Below are positions 1 to 8,239 of a stretch of DNA of 64,000 nt, in pieces. Under the pieces are notes generated by a model that was not told the origin of the DNA, did not search any database, and was given only the letters and a program-made list of their open reading frames with translations. The stretch covers positions 1,115,354 through 1,179,353 of the forward strand of contig NZ_LNYG01000013.1 in assembly GCF_001467745.1 (NCBI RefSeq). The letters are read 5' to 3'. The position numbers were made by a program, and so were the translations under genes. The stretch is from Legionella jamestowniensis (GTDB lineage: Bacteria; Pseudomonadota; Gammaproteobacteria; Legionellales; Legionellaceae). Position 1 is the stretch's first letter. Each line of letters starts with the position of its first letter.

Positions 1-233
1 GGCAACAACAAGGCATCGAAATCATAAGCATTTGCTTCATCCAGAGACACATCAACCGGGAAAACATCACCTTTTTCATAATGATTCCAACCCTGCACTT
101 GACCTTTTTCAGGGGATACCAACACTGTTTCAGCCCCCTCCTCCTCCAAGGCTTTGCGGGGTTTTTCCATCTCTACTTGCTCAAATCCATTGGCAACCAA
201 AATAGCCACTTTAATTCCATTTAATTTGTTCAT
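1..233 (-). CDS. PfpI/DJ-1 family protein, N-terminal part
   Basis: The 5' end of a gene that runs off the left edge; 77 residues are visible. The protein begins MNKLNGIKVAILVANGFEQ, the typical first strand of the DJ-1/PfpI fold, followed by EMEKPRKALEEEGAETVLVSP and a segment rich in Asp and aromatic residues. Family members are glyoxalase/deglycase-like or chaperone-like cytoplasmic stress proteins. The nucleophilic Cys elbow lies outside the window, so activity cannot be judged. The start is well supported by a perfect AGGAGG six bases upstream of the ATG. Confidence 0.8.
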   Translation of the reverse strand, partial: MNKLNGIKVAILVANGFEQVEMEKPRKALEEEGAETVLVSPEKGQVQGWNHYEKGDVFPVDVSLDEANAYDFDALLL

Positions 234-322
234 ATGAACCTCCTACCTAAGCTATCCTTTTTTAAAGTATAGAGGTTTTTAATCGATTTAAGGTCGGGAG
301 ACTCACCGACCTTAAATAAAAA

Positions 323-925
323 TTACTCATCCTCTCTTTTACAACTCATTCCCCAACAGGCACCGATGCAAGTAGACACCGCGCCGATAAAAAAGAGAAC
401 AAAAATCATGAAGGCGCCCCAGGCTAAACTGTCTGGAGAAACATTTGCAGGGACTGCAGTTCCAGCAGGTGCTGTCGTTGTTTGGTTACTTGTTTCGTCT
501 CTAGTTACATTTGGCGTAGTGGTTTGAGTTGTAGCCACTGCTCGTGAAACGTGAGTTGTATAAGTAGAAACATAACTACTCATATGACCTGCCATAATAG
601 CCCCGAGAATTAATGAGATAACCCAGGTTGTAAATCCATAAAGAATTCCAAGATTTCTTTTTGGGCAATACAAACGCCCCAAATAGCCAGCCGCATAACC
701 CGCCACTATCATTGAGGCAATAACTCCAATTAGCAGGCCTATCAACCCGCCAATTGCAAGGACTGTAGCACCTTCCTGATTTAGCGTAAATAAACTTAGA
801 CCTATGGCAATACCAAACAAATTTAGCAAGAAACCCAAGCCCACGCCCACAAGGGCACCAACGAAAATCGCTGTCCATGAAATACGCTTAAAGACATGAT
901 GGCAATGATTTGTTTCAGTTATCAT
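323..925 (-). CDS. four-helix membrane protein of unknown function
   Basis: A 200-residue protein with about four hydrophobic helices (roughly residues 17-40, 50-80, 90-113 and 168-192). A hydrophilic Ser/Thr/Asn-rich loop lies between helices three and four (about 116-165). A short cytoplasmic-type N-terminus with three His residues (NHCHH) precedes the first helix, and Gly-rich helix motifs suggest tight packing. The start is supported by AAGGAAGG five bases upstream of the ATG. I do not recognise a functional family. It lies downstream of a tiny hydrophobic peptide gene on the same strand, so both may belong to an envelope-stress group with the PfpI-like gene. Confidence 0.75.
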   Translation of the reverse strand: MITETNHCHHVFKRISWTAIFVGALVGVGLGFLLNLFGIAIGLSLFTLNQEGATVLAIGGLIGLLIGVIASMIVAGYAAGYLGRLYCPKRNLGILYGFTTWVISLILGAIMAGHMSSYVSTYTTHVSRAVATTQTTTPNVTRDETSNQTTTAPAGTAVPANVSPDSLAWGAFMIFVLFFIGAVSTCIGACWGMSCKREDE

Positions 926-961
926 GATAACCTTCCTTGTTTAAAATTAAAAAAATCCCTA

Positions 962-1045
962 TTAAAAAATATGGGAAACCAACCATATTAATACCAATAT
1001 ACTTAATGGTACCCCTAATAACCAGGCAATTATGTATTTAAGCAT
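962..1045 (-). CDS. 27-residue single-helix membrane peptide
   Basis: A short reading frame, MLKYIIAWLLGVPLSILV... ending in SHIF, of 27 residues. It is almost entirely one hydrophobic helix with a central Gly-x-Pro. AAGGAGA lies six bases upstream of the ATG, a much better ribosome site than chance would give for so short a frame. Very small proteins of this general form (MLKY...WLLGxP) occur in other gammaproteobacteria, as far as I recall. Its function is unknown. It lies just upstream of the four-helix membrane protein on the same strand. Confidence 0.55.
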   Translation of the reverse strand: MLKYIIAWLLGVPLSILVLIWLVSHIF

Positions 1046-1175
1046 AGTTATCTCCTTATAAGCGATATGCGCAAAATTTTCTAAAGTCGAAATGAGTCTA
1101 TAAATTCATCTCCTCCTTAAAAGAAATAGAGCAAAATATAAAACAAGGCAAACCAAATCTTATATAAAATTATCA

Positions 1176-1757
1176 CTATGGAGTAATTTTCAGGTAAATA
1201 GGTGGAAGATTTTGGGTATCAAAACGAGCAAATACCAATTTATCTACAGGTTGCTTAGATGCTAAGTCCAAACATTGATTGTGCAGTCTTGCTTCAAATC
1301 GATAACCGCATTTTTCGATGACTCGCAATGAAGCAAAATTATCCGCCTGAGAGCAGATCTGCACCCTTGCTGCTTTTAAATAGTCAAAGGCATAACGAGT
1401 AAGCGCAATACTTAATTCGGTAGCAAATCCTCTACTCACGTAATGGCTATGTACCCAGTAACCGATTTCATAATAAGGGACGGCAGGATCACTCTGATCG
1501 TTATAACCACTGGCACCAATGATACGATATTCTGGCTTTAGCATGACCAGAAAAGGCATGTCTTTTTGGCGTGGTGTGCCCCAATTTATCCTACTTTCTT
1601 CAATAAATGATTTGGTTGCTTCCAGGCTTGGATCACAGGCCCAGGGCATCCAACGCGCAAGCTCAGCCAAAGACTCCTTAATGGCTTGATTTAGGGGAAA
1701 TTCATCCCCCGGTTGGGGCGGCCTTAGGATAAGATTTGTCGTTTCGATTGAAGGCAT
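1176..1757 (-). CDS. GNAT N-acetyltransferase, RimJ/RimL-like
   Basis: A 193-residue acetyltransferase of the GCN5-related fold. The N-terminus TTNLILRPPQPGDEF is the usual opening of RimJ/RimL-type enzymes. A central segment (IIGASGYND...YEIGYWVHSHYVSRGFATE) carries the acetyl-CoA pyrophosphate-loop region, and ASLRVIEKCGYRFEA is the conserved C-terminal motif of the subfamily. Substrates may be protein N-termini or small amines; this cannot be told here. The reading frame is open to a TTG at 1772, but AGAGG sits five bases before the ATG at 1757, so that start is preferred. Confidence 0.85.
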   Translation of the reverse strand: MPSIETTNLILRPPQPGDEFPLNQAIKESLAELARWMPWACDPSLEATKSFIEESRINWGTPRQKDMPFLVMLKPEYRIIGASGYNDQSDPAVPYYEIGYWVHSHYVSRGFATELSIALTRYAFDYLKAARVQICSQADNFASLRVIEKCGYRFEARLHNQCLDLASKQPVDKLVFARFDTQNLPPIYLKITP

Positions 1758-1858
1758 CAATACCTCTAACAACTCATTAAATCACAAAGAAGTATTCAAG
1801 CATTTTTGCATAACTAGTTCTATACTATCTTTAACAAATTCCGGCAAAGAGAAGCACT

Positions 1859-3082
1859 ATGGCTGTCACTACTGGATTATCAGGAAATGAAATCTATTGT
1901 TTGGCAGAAAAAGGTTATACTCCCGGCAATATTGTGGTAGGAAACAGTGTCCATTCATTAGGCCTTATTCGTAGTGTTGGCACCGGTTTGAAAGCCATGC
2001 TGGGGGGGGAGCTCACTCAAATTACTCAACTGATTGAAGATGGGAGAAAAACAGCCTATCAACGCATGCTACAAGAAGCCGTCAATTACAATGCTACCGG
2101 TGTTACAGGCGTTGATAGTCAACTTATTTTTCATGGCGGTAACGTTGAATTTTTGGCGATTGGCTCAGCCGTTCATGCCAATGGGACAACGCCATTGAAC
2201 AAGTTTTCAACCTCAGCAGATGGCCAAGAACTTTTTGCCCAGTTAGATGTAGGCTTTAAACCTGTCTGTTTTGCCTTTGGTAATGTGGCATATTCCATGG
2301 GAATTGGCCGAGGCCTTCTTGGCCGTTTAAAAACATTGGCTCGGGGGGAGATTAAAGAATATTCTCATATTTTTAATCACACACGTCATTTAGCGTTAAG
2401 TCGTATTATAGCTCACGCCAAAGAACACAAGGCCAATGCCGTGCTTGGAATTAAAACTACCATTTTGCCTTTCGGCGGCGTTAATGAAATGTTAATGTTG
2501 GGTACGGCTTCGAGCCATGCCAAGCTATCTGGTGATACATTTAATGAACCTATTAGCAGTGACATGACGAATATTGAAATGTGGAACATGATAAGTAAAG
2601 GCTACATGCCACTGCGTCTGTTACTGGGAACCTCTGTGTATTCTTTGGGACTTGTGGGTGGCATTACCTCCACTATAAAATCTTTTGTGCGCGGTGAAAT
2701 TAATGAGTTAACTCGATTAATTTACGATGCGCGTGAAAACGCATTAGCCATTATTAATGAAGAAGCCAAAGCGATTGGAGCGGATGATGTCATTGGTGTT
2801 AAAACCTATGTGTATCAATTAGGAAATGGCTTAATTGAATTTTTAGCCATTGGCACGGCGGTTAAAAAAACCAGTAGTCTCACGACAGAATCAAGTCAAC
2901 TTCCACCCCAGGCAATCATTGTTGATAAAGATAGCTTCTATGATTCAAACGTTAACAACAGTTTAAAGGTGAATATCAATACGGGTAATAAACCCATTAA
3001 CAAAGGTATGATGTTTATTTATATTCCCGTTATTCTCCTGCTTCTATTGCTACATTTATTTCTTAGAATGATGACTGATTGA
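1859..3082 (+). CDS. protein with three YbjQ-type (UPF0145) domains and a C-terminal membrane anchor
   Basis: A 407-residue protein made of three tandem YbjQ/UPF0145 units, at about residues 10-106, 120-225 and 240-338. Each carries the signature G-x-V-x-S-(x)-G-L/I...R...GE followed by an arginine/alanine helix and an A-x-x-V-x-G-V/I strand, then a FLAIGTAV-like end. Single-domain YbjQ proteins are about 105 residues and form pentameric rings. A linear triple is unusual, and a hydrophobic segment (about 384-402) would anchor it in the membrane. Function is unknown; metal binding has been proposed for the family. It converges on the amidase gene with only six bases between stop codons. Confidence 0.85.
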   Translation: MAVTTGLSGNEIYCLAEKGYTPGNIVVGNSVHSLGLIRSVGTGLKAMLGGELTQITQLIEDGRKTAYQRMLQEAVNYNATGVTGVDSQLIFHGGNVEFLAIGSAVHANGTTPLNKFSTSADGQELFAQLDVGFKPVCFAFGNVAYSMGIGRGLLGRLKTLARGEIKEYSHIFNHTRHLALSRIIAHAKEHKANAVLGIKTTILPFGGVNEMLMLGTASSHAKLSGDTFNEPISSDMTNIEMWNMISKGYMPLRLLLGTSVYSLGLVGGITSTIKSFVRGEINELTRLIYDARENALAIINEEAKAIGADDVIGVKTYVYQLGNGLIEFLAIGTAVKKTSSLTTESSQLPPQAIIVDKDSFYDSNVNNSLKVNINTGNKPINKGMMFIYIPVILLLLLLHLFLRMMTD

Positions 3083-3088
3083 AAAGGG

Positions 3089-3742
3089 TTAGCCCTGCTC
3101 CACCAGCCTTTTTACTTTCTCTACAAAAACAGGTCCAGGATCATCCTTGTCCGTTTGATAATTAGGATCGCGTTCTAGCCAAAGCGCGGTATGTTTGAAA
3201 TTTAAATAATCCCTATGGCCAATCACATGGTTTATAGACGGATATTTTTTCTTTAAATGACACACTAAAAAAGCATTTGCTTTGACTTGTTCCTCGGTCA
3301 AATCATCGATGCTGTTTACACCTCCAATATTTTCAATACCAATTGCATAATGATTTAATCCTATCACATGTCTTGCCATCCAGTTTTCAGGCATCAATTG
3401 ATAAATAGTGCCATCGCGATCCACTACAAAATGACTTGAAACGTTTAAATTTCCTGGCAACTCTTTAATACGTGGTGAACTTTGCGGAAAAACAGCTGGA
3501 TTAAATATACGGAATGTGGCCTCAAACGTGGGGATGCATGTCCAATGTAAGACAATCATTCTTGGTTCAATTTCAATCGATGGCGAATCAATTCCATAAT
3601 GGGTTAACTGGTATTGCCGGGTTAAGGCAATACGCTCTTTATCGAATTGGATTGGTGCTTGATGAATGGTTTGCCCATCCTGACAAGAAAAAGCATGGGT
3701 CAGCGAGCTTACTAACAATAAAAAAAGTGCAAGAATTTTCAT
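3089..3742 (-). CDS. N-acetylmuramoyl-L-alanine amidase (Amidase_2), secreted
   Basis: A 217-residue zinc amidase of the AmpD/AmiD/PGRP type that cleaves the lactyl-L-Ala bond of peptidoglycan or muropeptides. A signal peptide (about residues 1-17) sends it to the periplasm. The expected zinc ligands are H66 (VLHWT), H176 (VIGHRD) and D201 (DDPGP). SSHFVVDRDGTIYQL and NHYAIGIENIGG are the family core. About fifteen extra residues lie between the GH and DPG motifs compared with AmpD. The ATG overlaps the stop of the upstream gene by four bases, which implies translational coupling with that wall-hydrolase-like protein. Confidence 0.88.
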   Translation of the reverse strand: MKILALFLLLVSSLTHAFSCQDGQTIHQAPIQFDKERIALTRQYQLTHYGIDSPSIEIEPRMIVLHWTCIPTFEATFRIFNPAVFPQSSPRIKELPGNLNVSSHFVVDRDGTIYQLMPENWMARHVIGLNHYAIGIENIGGVNSIDDLTEEQVKANAFLVCHLKKKYPSINHVIGHRDYLNFKHTALWLERDPNYQTDKDDPGPVFVEKVKRLVEQG

Positions 3743-4815
3743 TTATTTTTTAAGACCATAAAATAAGCTGTCACATAGTTGGGTAAATGACGGTTTGCTC
3801 GGTAAAATGCCTCTTTCCCGGCATAACTTCCTGCTAAAAAATCCACCTGATACAAATTATGTTGAAAAGCCCCTCCAGTATCCGCCAAAATACCAGCCCG
3901 TGTCACTATCTTCCCCCTTTTATCCGGGTACTGAATCATTAAAATTTTACCCAAACCTAATTGCTCAAGATCCGCTGCAAAAGTAACTTCAGTATTTACT
4001 GTAATTTTATGTTCCGCGTCTTTACCATAGCCTTTAATGCCATCAACCGCTTTAAAATACCAATAACGCTCCTGCTGGTAAGGATTTCTGGCCTTATCAT
4101 AGGGAATATTGTTACAGCGATGAACATTAAATGTTTTTAAATGCTGTTTGCCAAAATCGGCGACCACTGTTCCCTGCATTAAAGCAGCCTCCAAATCCTC
4201 CCGACTTAGATACGCAAGTACCGGGACTTGTTTTCTAATTAAGGCACCTTTTAATACGGCTTGTTTTCCATAATGGAATCGCATCAGCTCAGGTTTTTTC
4301 TCTGCGTCTTCAAGGGGCAATGTTTCTTCATCTTTGGGTAGGGCATGCAGCGCAAAAGGGTAGGTAGTATTAGGTGTATTTGAAGCTTTGGCCCGATGAA
4401 CATAATATTTGGTCATTAAAATTTTATCATTCGGTAACTTAGCAATTAAGGGCTTGGTTAATTGAAGCGGTTTGGTCTGCTCCATATCTGGGTACCAGCG
4501 AATGAAGTCAAAATGTTGTTTTACAAAAGCAGGATGATTTAATTCATTTTGATGCTGACAAATAAACCGCAACGTTGCTTTAATTCGCGCAAGTGGCAGC
4601 TTAAACACTTTGCCCTCATGAATCACACGTGAGTCATAGTGCTTCCCCTTATTTAAATAAGCCAGAGTTTCTTTGGCTGTTGCACATAAGGCAGGGCCAT
4701 TGATCGCATAGTAAGCAGCAGGCAAAGGCTTTGCAGGTGAAAAATGAGGTTGTGCAACAGTTTGCGAAGTAATTAGCAAAGCACTAAAGGATAAAGAAAG
4801 TAAGAATTTGTTCAC
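3739..4815 (-). CDS. exported MltA/3D-domain-like protein (putative lytic transglycosylase)
   Basis: A 358-residue protein with a signal peptide (about residues 1-21). Its C-terminal region, with ILADTGGAFQHN followed by YQVDFLAGSYAG, matches the double-psi barrel 3D domain of MltA-type lytic transglycosylases, including the Asp positions that carry catalysis. The N-terminal 250 residues are not typical MltA. The gene is coupled by a four-base overlap to the amidase downstream, so a two-enzyme peptidoglycan-processing operon is likely. Glycan-strand cleavage is an inference from the C-terminal motif only. Confidence 0.65.
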   Translation of the reverse strand: MNKFLLSLSFSALLITSQTVAQPHFSPAKPLPAAYYAINGPALCATAKETLAYLNKGKHYDSRVIHEGKVFKLPLARIKATLRFICQHQNELNHPAFVKQHFDFIRWYPDMEQTKPLQLTKPLIAKLPNDKILMTKYYVHRAKASNTPNTTYPFALHALPKDEETLPLEDAEKKPELMRFHYGKQAVLKGALIRKQVPVLAYLSREDLEAALMQGTVVADFGKQHLKTFNVHRCNNIPYDKARNPYQQERYWYFKAVDGIKGYGKDAEHKITVNTEVTFAADLEQLGLGKILMIQYPDKRGKIVTRAGILADTGGAFQHNLYQVDFLAGSYAGKEAFYRANRHLPNYVTAYFMVLKNK

Positions 4816-4937
4816 TGTTAAAATTCCAACGTTAAAAAAGGCACAAAATAGACAACAGGCATATCGGCCAGAAAATAGCTTTCATTCTACCTGATTCCGC
4901 CTCATACAATGAAGTTATGTTGTAACTGAGAGAGTGA

Positions 4938-4956
4938 TTGGGTCGAAATGACCCAA
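4938..4956. repeat. short perfect hairpin downstream of the leader-peptide gene
   Basis: TTGGGTC, a five-base loop and GACCCAA. It lies about 95 bases past the stop of the double-glycine peptide gene. A second small stem (CTGAGC/GCTCAG) is nearer the gene, around 4975-4996. Neither is followed by a clear T run on either strand, so they may be processing or 3'-end structures rather than classic terminators. No gene is otherwise seen in 4816-5049. Confidence 0.35.
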
Positions 4957-5049
4957 AGCGTGAAATATGTTTCCCTGAGCATCTTCTTCTGCTCAGTGGG
5001 CGAAGAAAATTTTCGCTTGACGGCTATGTACCTTGCAACCTAACTGTGT

Positions 5050-5229
5050 TCATTTTTTTTGTTCGCTTACCGGGCCCAATGTACCTGTACAGATACTACC
5101 ATTTTCATAAAACGTGCAGGAGTTTTGAGTTTGTGGGGTGCCATTATTTCCGCCTGACACCTCATTTAACTGCTCTTTTGCAATTTTTTTGCCTTTATTT
5201 TGTCGGGAAAGTTTTGCAGATTTTTTCAT
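5050..5229 (-). CDS. double-glycine leader peptide, candidate bacteriocin or secreted peptide
   Basis: A 59-residue frame. Residues 1-27 are a Lys-rich leader ending EQLNEVSGG. They match the double-glycine leader consensus of C39-processed peptides: hydrophobic at -12 (I16) and -7 (L21), Val at -4, and Gly-Gly at -2/-1. Cleavage would release a 32-residue core with two Cys (C38, C47), several Thr/Asn/Gly residues and a KK tail. AAGGG lies six bases upstream of the ATG. The gene follows a MacAB-like exporter operon by 74 bases on the same strand. Its leader resembles the two precursors near 51 kb only in the last seven residues, so it may use their exporter but probably not their maturase. 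Confidence 0.6.
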   Translation of the reverse strand: MKKSAKLSRQNKGKKIAKEQLNEVSGGNNGTPQTQNSCTFYENGSICTGTLGPVSEQKK

Positions 5230-5303
5230 GGTAAGCCCTTATAAAGAGAAAACTACCTTTTAATAGTAGTACAAAATTGCCGCAAATAGGATAAAAAATG
5301 GCA

Positions 5304-5978
5304 TTAACTTTGAATTTTGCCATCTACGATATGAATGACTCTGTCGGCCATGGCTGCGAAAGCAGGTTCATGCGTAACAACTACGACAGCGCGCTGATGT
5401 TGATGAGCAAGTTCTCTTAAAATCGTTTGCACGTTCATACTTGAGGCAGTATCAAGGTTTCCGGTTGGCTCATCTGCCAAAATTAACGGTGGTTCATTGG
5501 CAAGTGCCCTGGCAATTGCCACACGTTGGCTTTGTCCCCCAGAAAGCTGTTTGGGAAGTTTATGGAGCTGTTCTGCCAAACCTAAACTGACTAATAAATT
5601 GCCGGCACGTTCTTTAATAGCCTCTTTCGATAATTTACCTAAACGTTGCATGGGTAGCATGACATTTTCCAATGCGCTAAATTCCGGGAGCAAAAAATGA
5701 AATTGGAATACATAACCAAGCTGAGCAAGACGCATATCAGCCAATTTATCCTCACTGTAGGTTGCGGTATTTTCTCCCAATAACCATAATTTGCCCTCAG
5801 TCGGTCTATCCAATAAACCTAATAAATAAAGCAGGGAGGATTTACCAGAGCCTGATGGACCTGTGACTACTACAAATTCGCCAGCTTGTATTGCAAGGGT
5901 AATGTCACAGACCAAAGTAACAGGCACCTCCCCTGTTAAGCGTTTCGTCAATTGTTCCGCCCTCATTAATACGGACAC
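5304..5978 (-). CDS. ABC transporter ATP-binding protein, LolD/MacB type
   Basis: A 224-residue nucleotide-binding subunit with Walker [10 protein letters not shown] (about residues 40-48), signature LSGGQSQR, Walker [13 protein letters not shown] and a terminal H-loop VVVVTHE. The ADEPTGNLD form is typical of the LolD/MacB/FtsE group, which drives mechanotransmission rather than channel-type transport. Its start overlaps the stop of the FtsX-like permease by one base. It is the last transporter gene of a three-gene operon and precedes a small double-glycine peptide gene. Confidence 0.92.
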   Translation of the reverse strand: MSVLMRAEQLTKRLTGEVPVTLVCDITLAIQAGEFVVVTGPSGSGKSSLLYLLGLLDRPTEGKLWLLGENTATYSEDKLADMRLAQLGYVFQFHFLLPEFSALENVMLPMQRLGKLSKEAIKERAGNLLVSLGLAEQLHKLPKQLSGGQSQRVAIARALANEPPLILADEPTGNLDTASSMNVQTILRELAHQHQRAVVVVTHEPAFAAMADRVIHIVDGKIQS

Positions 5979-7222
5979 TAAAGACCTCCACGCAAAATAT
6001 CAATGGGCTGAAGCAAAGCTGCTTTGCGGGCAGGAAGCAAGGCAGCAATGATGGCAGCAGTCATAGCAAATGTCGCTGCAATTAAAAATTGAATGTAGCC
6101 CCAATCCAAAGGCATACCAATTGTTTCCGTACTACCAGGAGGTTTAAATTTTACCTGCATTAGGCTATACATTAGACTACTTCCCAGCGGCAATCCCAGC
6201 AAACAACCGACGAGTCCAAGCAGAACTCCCTGGATAACAAAAATAAGCTGTATATCACGCTTATGAAATCCCATCGATTTAAGAATCGCGATATCACGAT
6301 GTTTTTCCATGACAACCGTGGAAATCACATTATAAATACCAAATGCAGCCACAATCAGTACCGCGCTAACGACGCTATACATAATAATGTTTCGAATAAC
6401 CAATGTATTGAGCATGTCCTCTGATTTTTCTTGCCAGGAAATAGTTTGATAACCTACTTGCTTTTCAATTTGCGCAGCTAATGCATGGGCCTCATAAGGA
6501 TTGGGTAATTTGATGACGATATTGTTAGCACGATGGGTACGATTCAATAAAGCCTGAGTCCGCTTGATACTCACAAAAGCCTGACTTGTATCAAAATCTG
6601 AACGACCAGTACGGAAAATACCAAGAATTTTAAAAACTCGAACCTGACCTGTGGGTGCTGTTACCGTAATATTATCATTTAACTTTAATGACAATTTTCG
6701 TGCTAACTCATTACCGATAACAATGCCATCAGAATTTATAATCAAATCATCCACTGTTCCTTCAAGCATGTAGTTTTCAATGGTTGAGACTTTTTTAATT
6801 TCCTCAGGGATCATGCCATTTAATGTAATGGATAGATCTCTGCCGGCAAAGCTCACCAAGGCTTGACCTACTAAAACCGGTGAAGCAGTAATACCCGGTA
6901 TCGTGTATAAAAAACTCATCATTTGTTCATAACCACGAATGCCACGTGTCTCCGTCACAGGTTTCACATTACGAATTTCGATAGCACCTTCCTTGTAAAG
7001 TTGTTCCACTGGTTGCAAGCGGGGGTTTCGATATTCATCAACAATCGTAATATGTGGTGAATTATCAATGAGACGACGAATAAAATCTTTTTCTGATCCC
7101 TGCATTAATGAAGAAATTGTCAAAAAAAAAGCAACCCCCAGCACTATTCCCATCAGCGAGACTACACTTTGCCGTTTACGCGCTAACAAATGCCTTAAAG
7201 CAATGCTTAAAAATAATTTCAT
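5978..7222 (-). CDS. ABC transporter permease, MacB/FtsX family
   Basis: A 414-residue permease with one N-terminal helix (about 17-40), a large periplasmic MacB_PCD domain (about 45-270), and three C-terminal helices with the FtsX signature (MEKHRDIAILKSMGF about residues 304-318, and LPARKAALLQPIDILRG at the end). This is the architecture of LolC/E, MacB and DevC. Coupling to a HlyD-like adaptor on one side and an ATPase on the other favours a MacAB/DevBCA-type efflux complex over lipoprotein sorting. The start overlaps the adaptor stop by four bases. Confidence 0.88.
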   Translation of the reverse strand: MKLFLSIALRHLLARKRQSVVSLMGIVLGVAFFLTISSLMQGSEKDFIRRLIDNSPHITIVDEYRNPRLQPVEQLYKEGAIEIRNVKPVTETRGIRGYEQMMSFLYTIPGITASPVLVGQALVSFAGRDLSITLNGMIPEEIKKVSTIENYMLEGTVDDLIINSDGIVIGNELARKLSLKLNDNITVTAPTGQVRVFKILGIFRTGRSDFDTSQAFVSIKRTQALLNRTHRANNIVIKLPNPYEAHALAAQIEKQVGYQTISWQEKSEDMLNTLVIRNIIMYSVVSAVLIVAAFGIYNVISTVVMEKHRDIAILKSMGFHKRDIQLIFVIQGVLLGLVGCLLGLPLGSSLMYSLMQVKFKPPGSTETIGMPLDWGYIQFLIAATFAMTAAIIAALLPARKAALLQPIDILRGGL

Positions 7223-8235
7223 TCTTTTTCTTGCTCGACAAGGACAGTATTCACAGGTTCCCCTTGTTTTAACGCGAACGTAGGTCGCAACACAATCAGA
7301 TCACGGGGCTCAACCCCTTGTAAGATCTCTACCTGCTTGAAGCCTTTTGTGCCCAGCACAACAGAGGACTTAACAAGCCGCCCTTGTTTTACCCGCCACA
7401 CTTTATTTTCTACAATAGACGTTACCGGAAGTAATAAGGCATTTTTCTTTTCATGCAAAATAATATTGGTTTCTGCCGTCATGCCAATCAATAACGGCGT
7501 CTTTTCTGTAAAACCGATACGCACCCGGTAGCTACGGGCAATGGGGTCTCCTTTGGGAGTAATACTTTGCACTTTGCCGTAAAAAATACGCCCAGGAAAG
7601 GCATCGGCGCGAATTAATACTTTTTGACCGACGCGAACCTGTGCAATGTCCTCTTCATCAACTTCAGTAGAAATACGCAAGGGCGCACAGCAAGACAACC
7701 AGAATACGGCTTGGTTGGCAGGAATTAATTGCCCTATTTCACCATCGCGACGAATAATCCGCCCATCTGCAGGGGAAACAAGTTGTAGGTATTTAATTTG
7801 CGCTTCAACACCCTGTACGGCTGCCCGGGTTGCATTCCATTCGGCAAGGGTTCTGTCATACTCATCTTTTGATATTACACCTTTTTTAACCAATTGAGCA
7901 TTGCGCTCATGGCGCTTACGAGCCAAGACTTCCTTTTCTTTTAACTCTATTAAAGAATGCTGCAGCTGGTCGTCTTCCAGTTGGGCTAATACTTGCCCTT
8001 TAACAACTTCGCTGCCCTCATCTGCTCTTAATTTAACCAAACGCGCAGACAGATGAGTAGAAATGGGTAACATCACTGTCGCTTCAACCGTGCCCGTCGC
8101 ATAAGCAGCTTGCACGGCATTACCATAGACGGGATGAACAACTTCTACTGTATCCCTCATTAGCAATGGCAAACCAAACCATCCGCTAATTAGCAGAATA
8201 AGTAGCACTACTGTGAGTAGCAATTTTTTTTTCAT
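7219..8235 (-). CDS. periplasmic adaptor (HlyD/MacA-like membrane fusion protein)
   Basis: A 338-residue adaptor with an N-terminal signal anchor (about 4-24). The first half-lipoyl motif lies near residues 50-80 (LRADEGSEVVKGQVLAQLED), followed by an alpha-hairpin (about 90-145), the second lipoyl half (PADGRIIRRDGEIGQ) and beta-barrel domains. It would connect the MacB-like permease to a TolC-type channel. The substrate is unknown; macrolides, peptides, lipids and toxins are all exported by relatives. First gene of the operon, four bases downstream of apaH on the same strand. Confidence 0.88.
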   Translation of the reverse strand: MKKKLLLTVVLLILLISGWFGLPLLMRDTVEVVHPVYGNAVQAAYATGTVEATVMLPISTHLSARLVKLRADEGSEVVKGQVLAQLEDDQLQHSLIELKEKEVLARKRHERNAQLVKKGVISKDEYDRTLAEWNATRAAVQGVEAQIKYLQLVSPADGRIIRRDGEIGQLIPANQAVFWLSCCAPLRISTEVDEEDIAQVRVGQKVLIRADAFPGRIFYGKVQSITPKGDPIARSYRVRIGFTEKTPLLIGMTAETNIILHEKKNALLLPVTSIVENKVWRVKQGRLVKSSVVLGTKGFKQVEILQGVEPRDLIVLRPTFALKQGEPVNTVLVEQEKE

Positions 8236-8239
8236 AATA

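Noticed and set aside
4938-5234. 98-codon rightward open frame
   Set aside because: It is antisense to the double-glycine peptide gene, has no ribosome site, and has a low-complexity aromatic-rich product.
5304-8235. LolCDE lipoprotein-sorting complex
   Set aside because: The ATPase and permease resemble LolD/LolC, but a HlyD-type adaptor is coupled and there is only one permease, which fits MacAB/DevBCA-type export.
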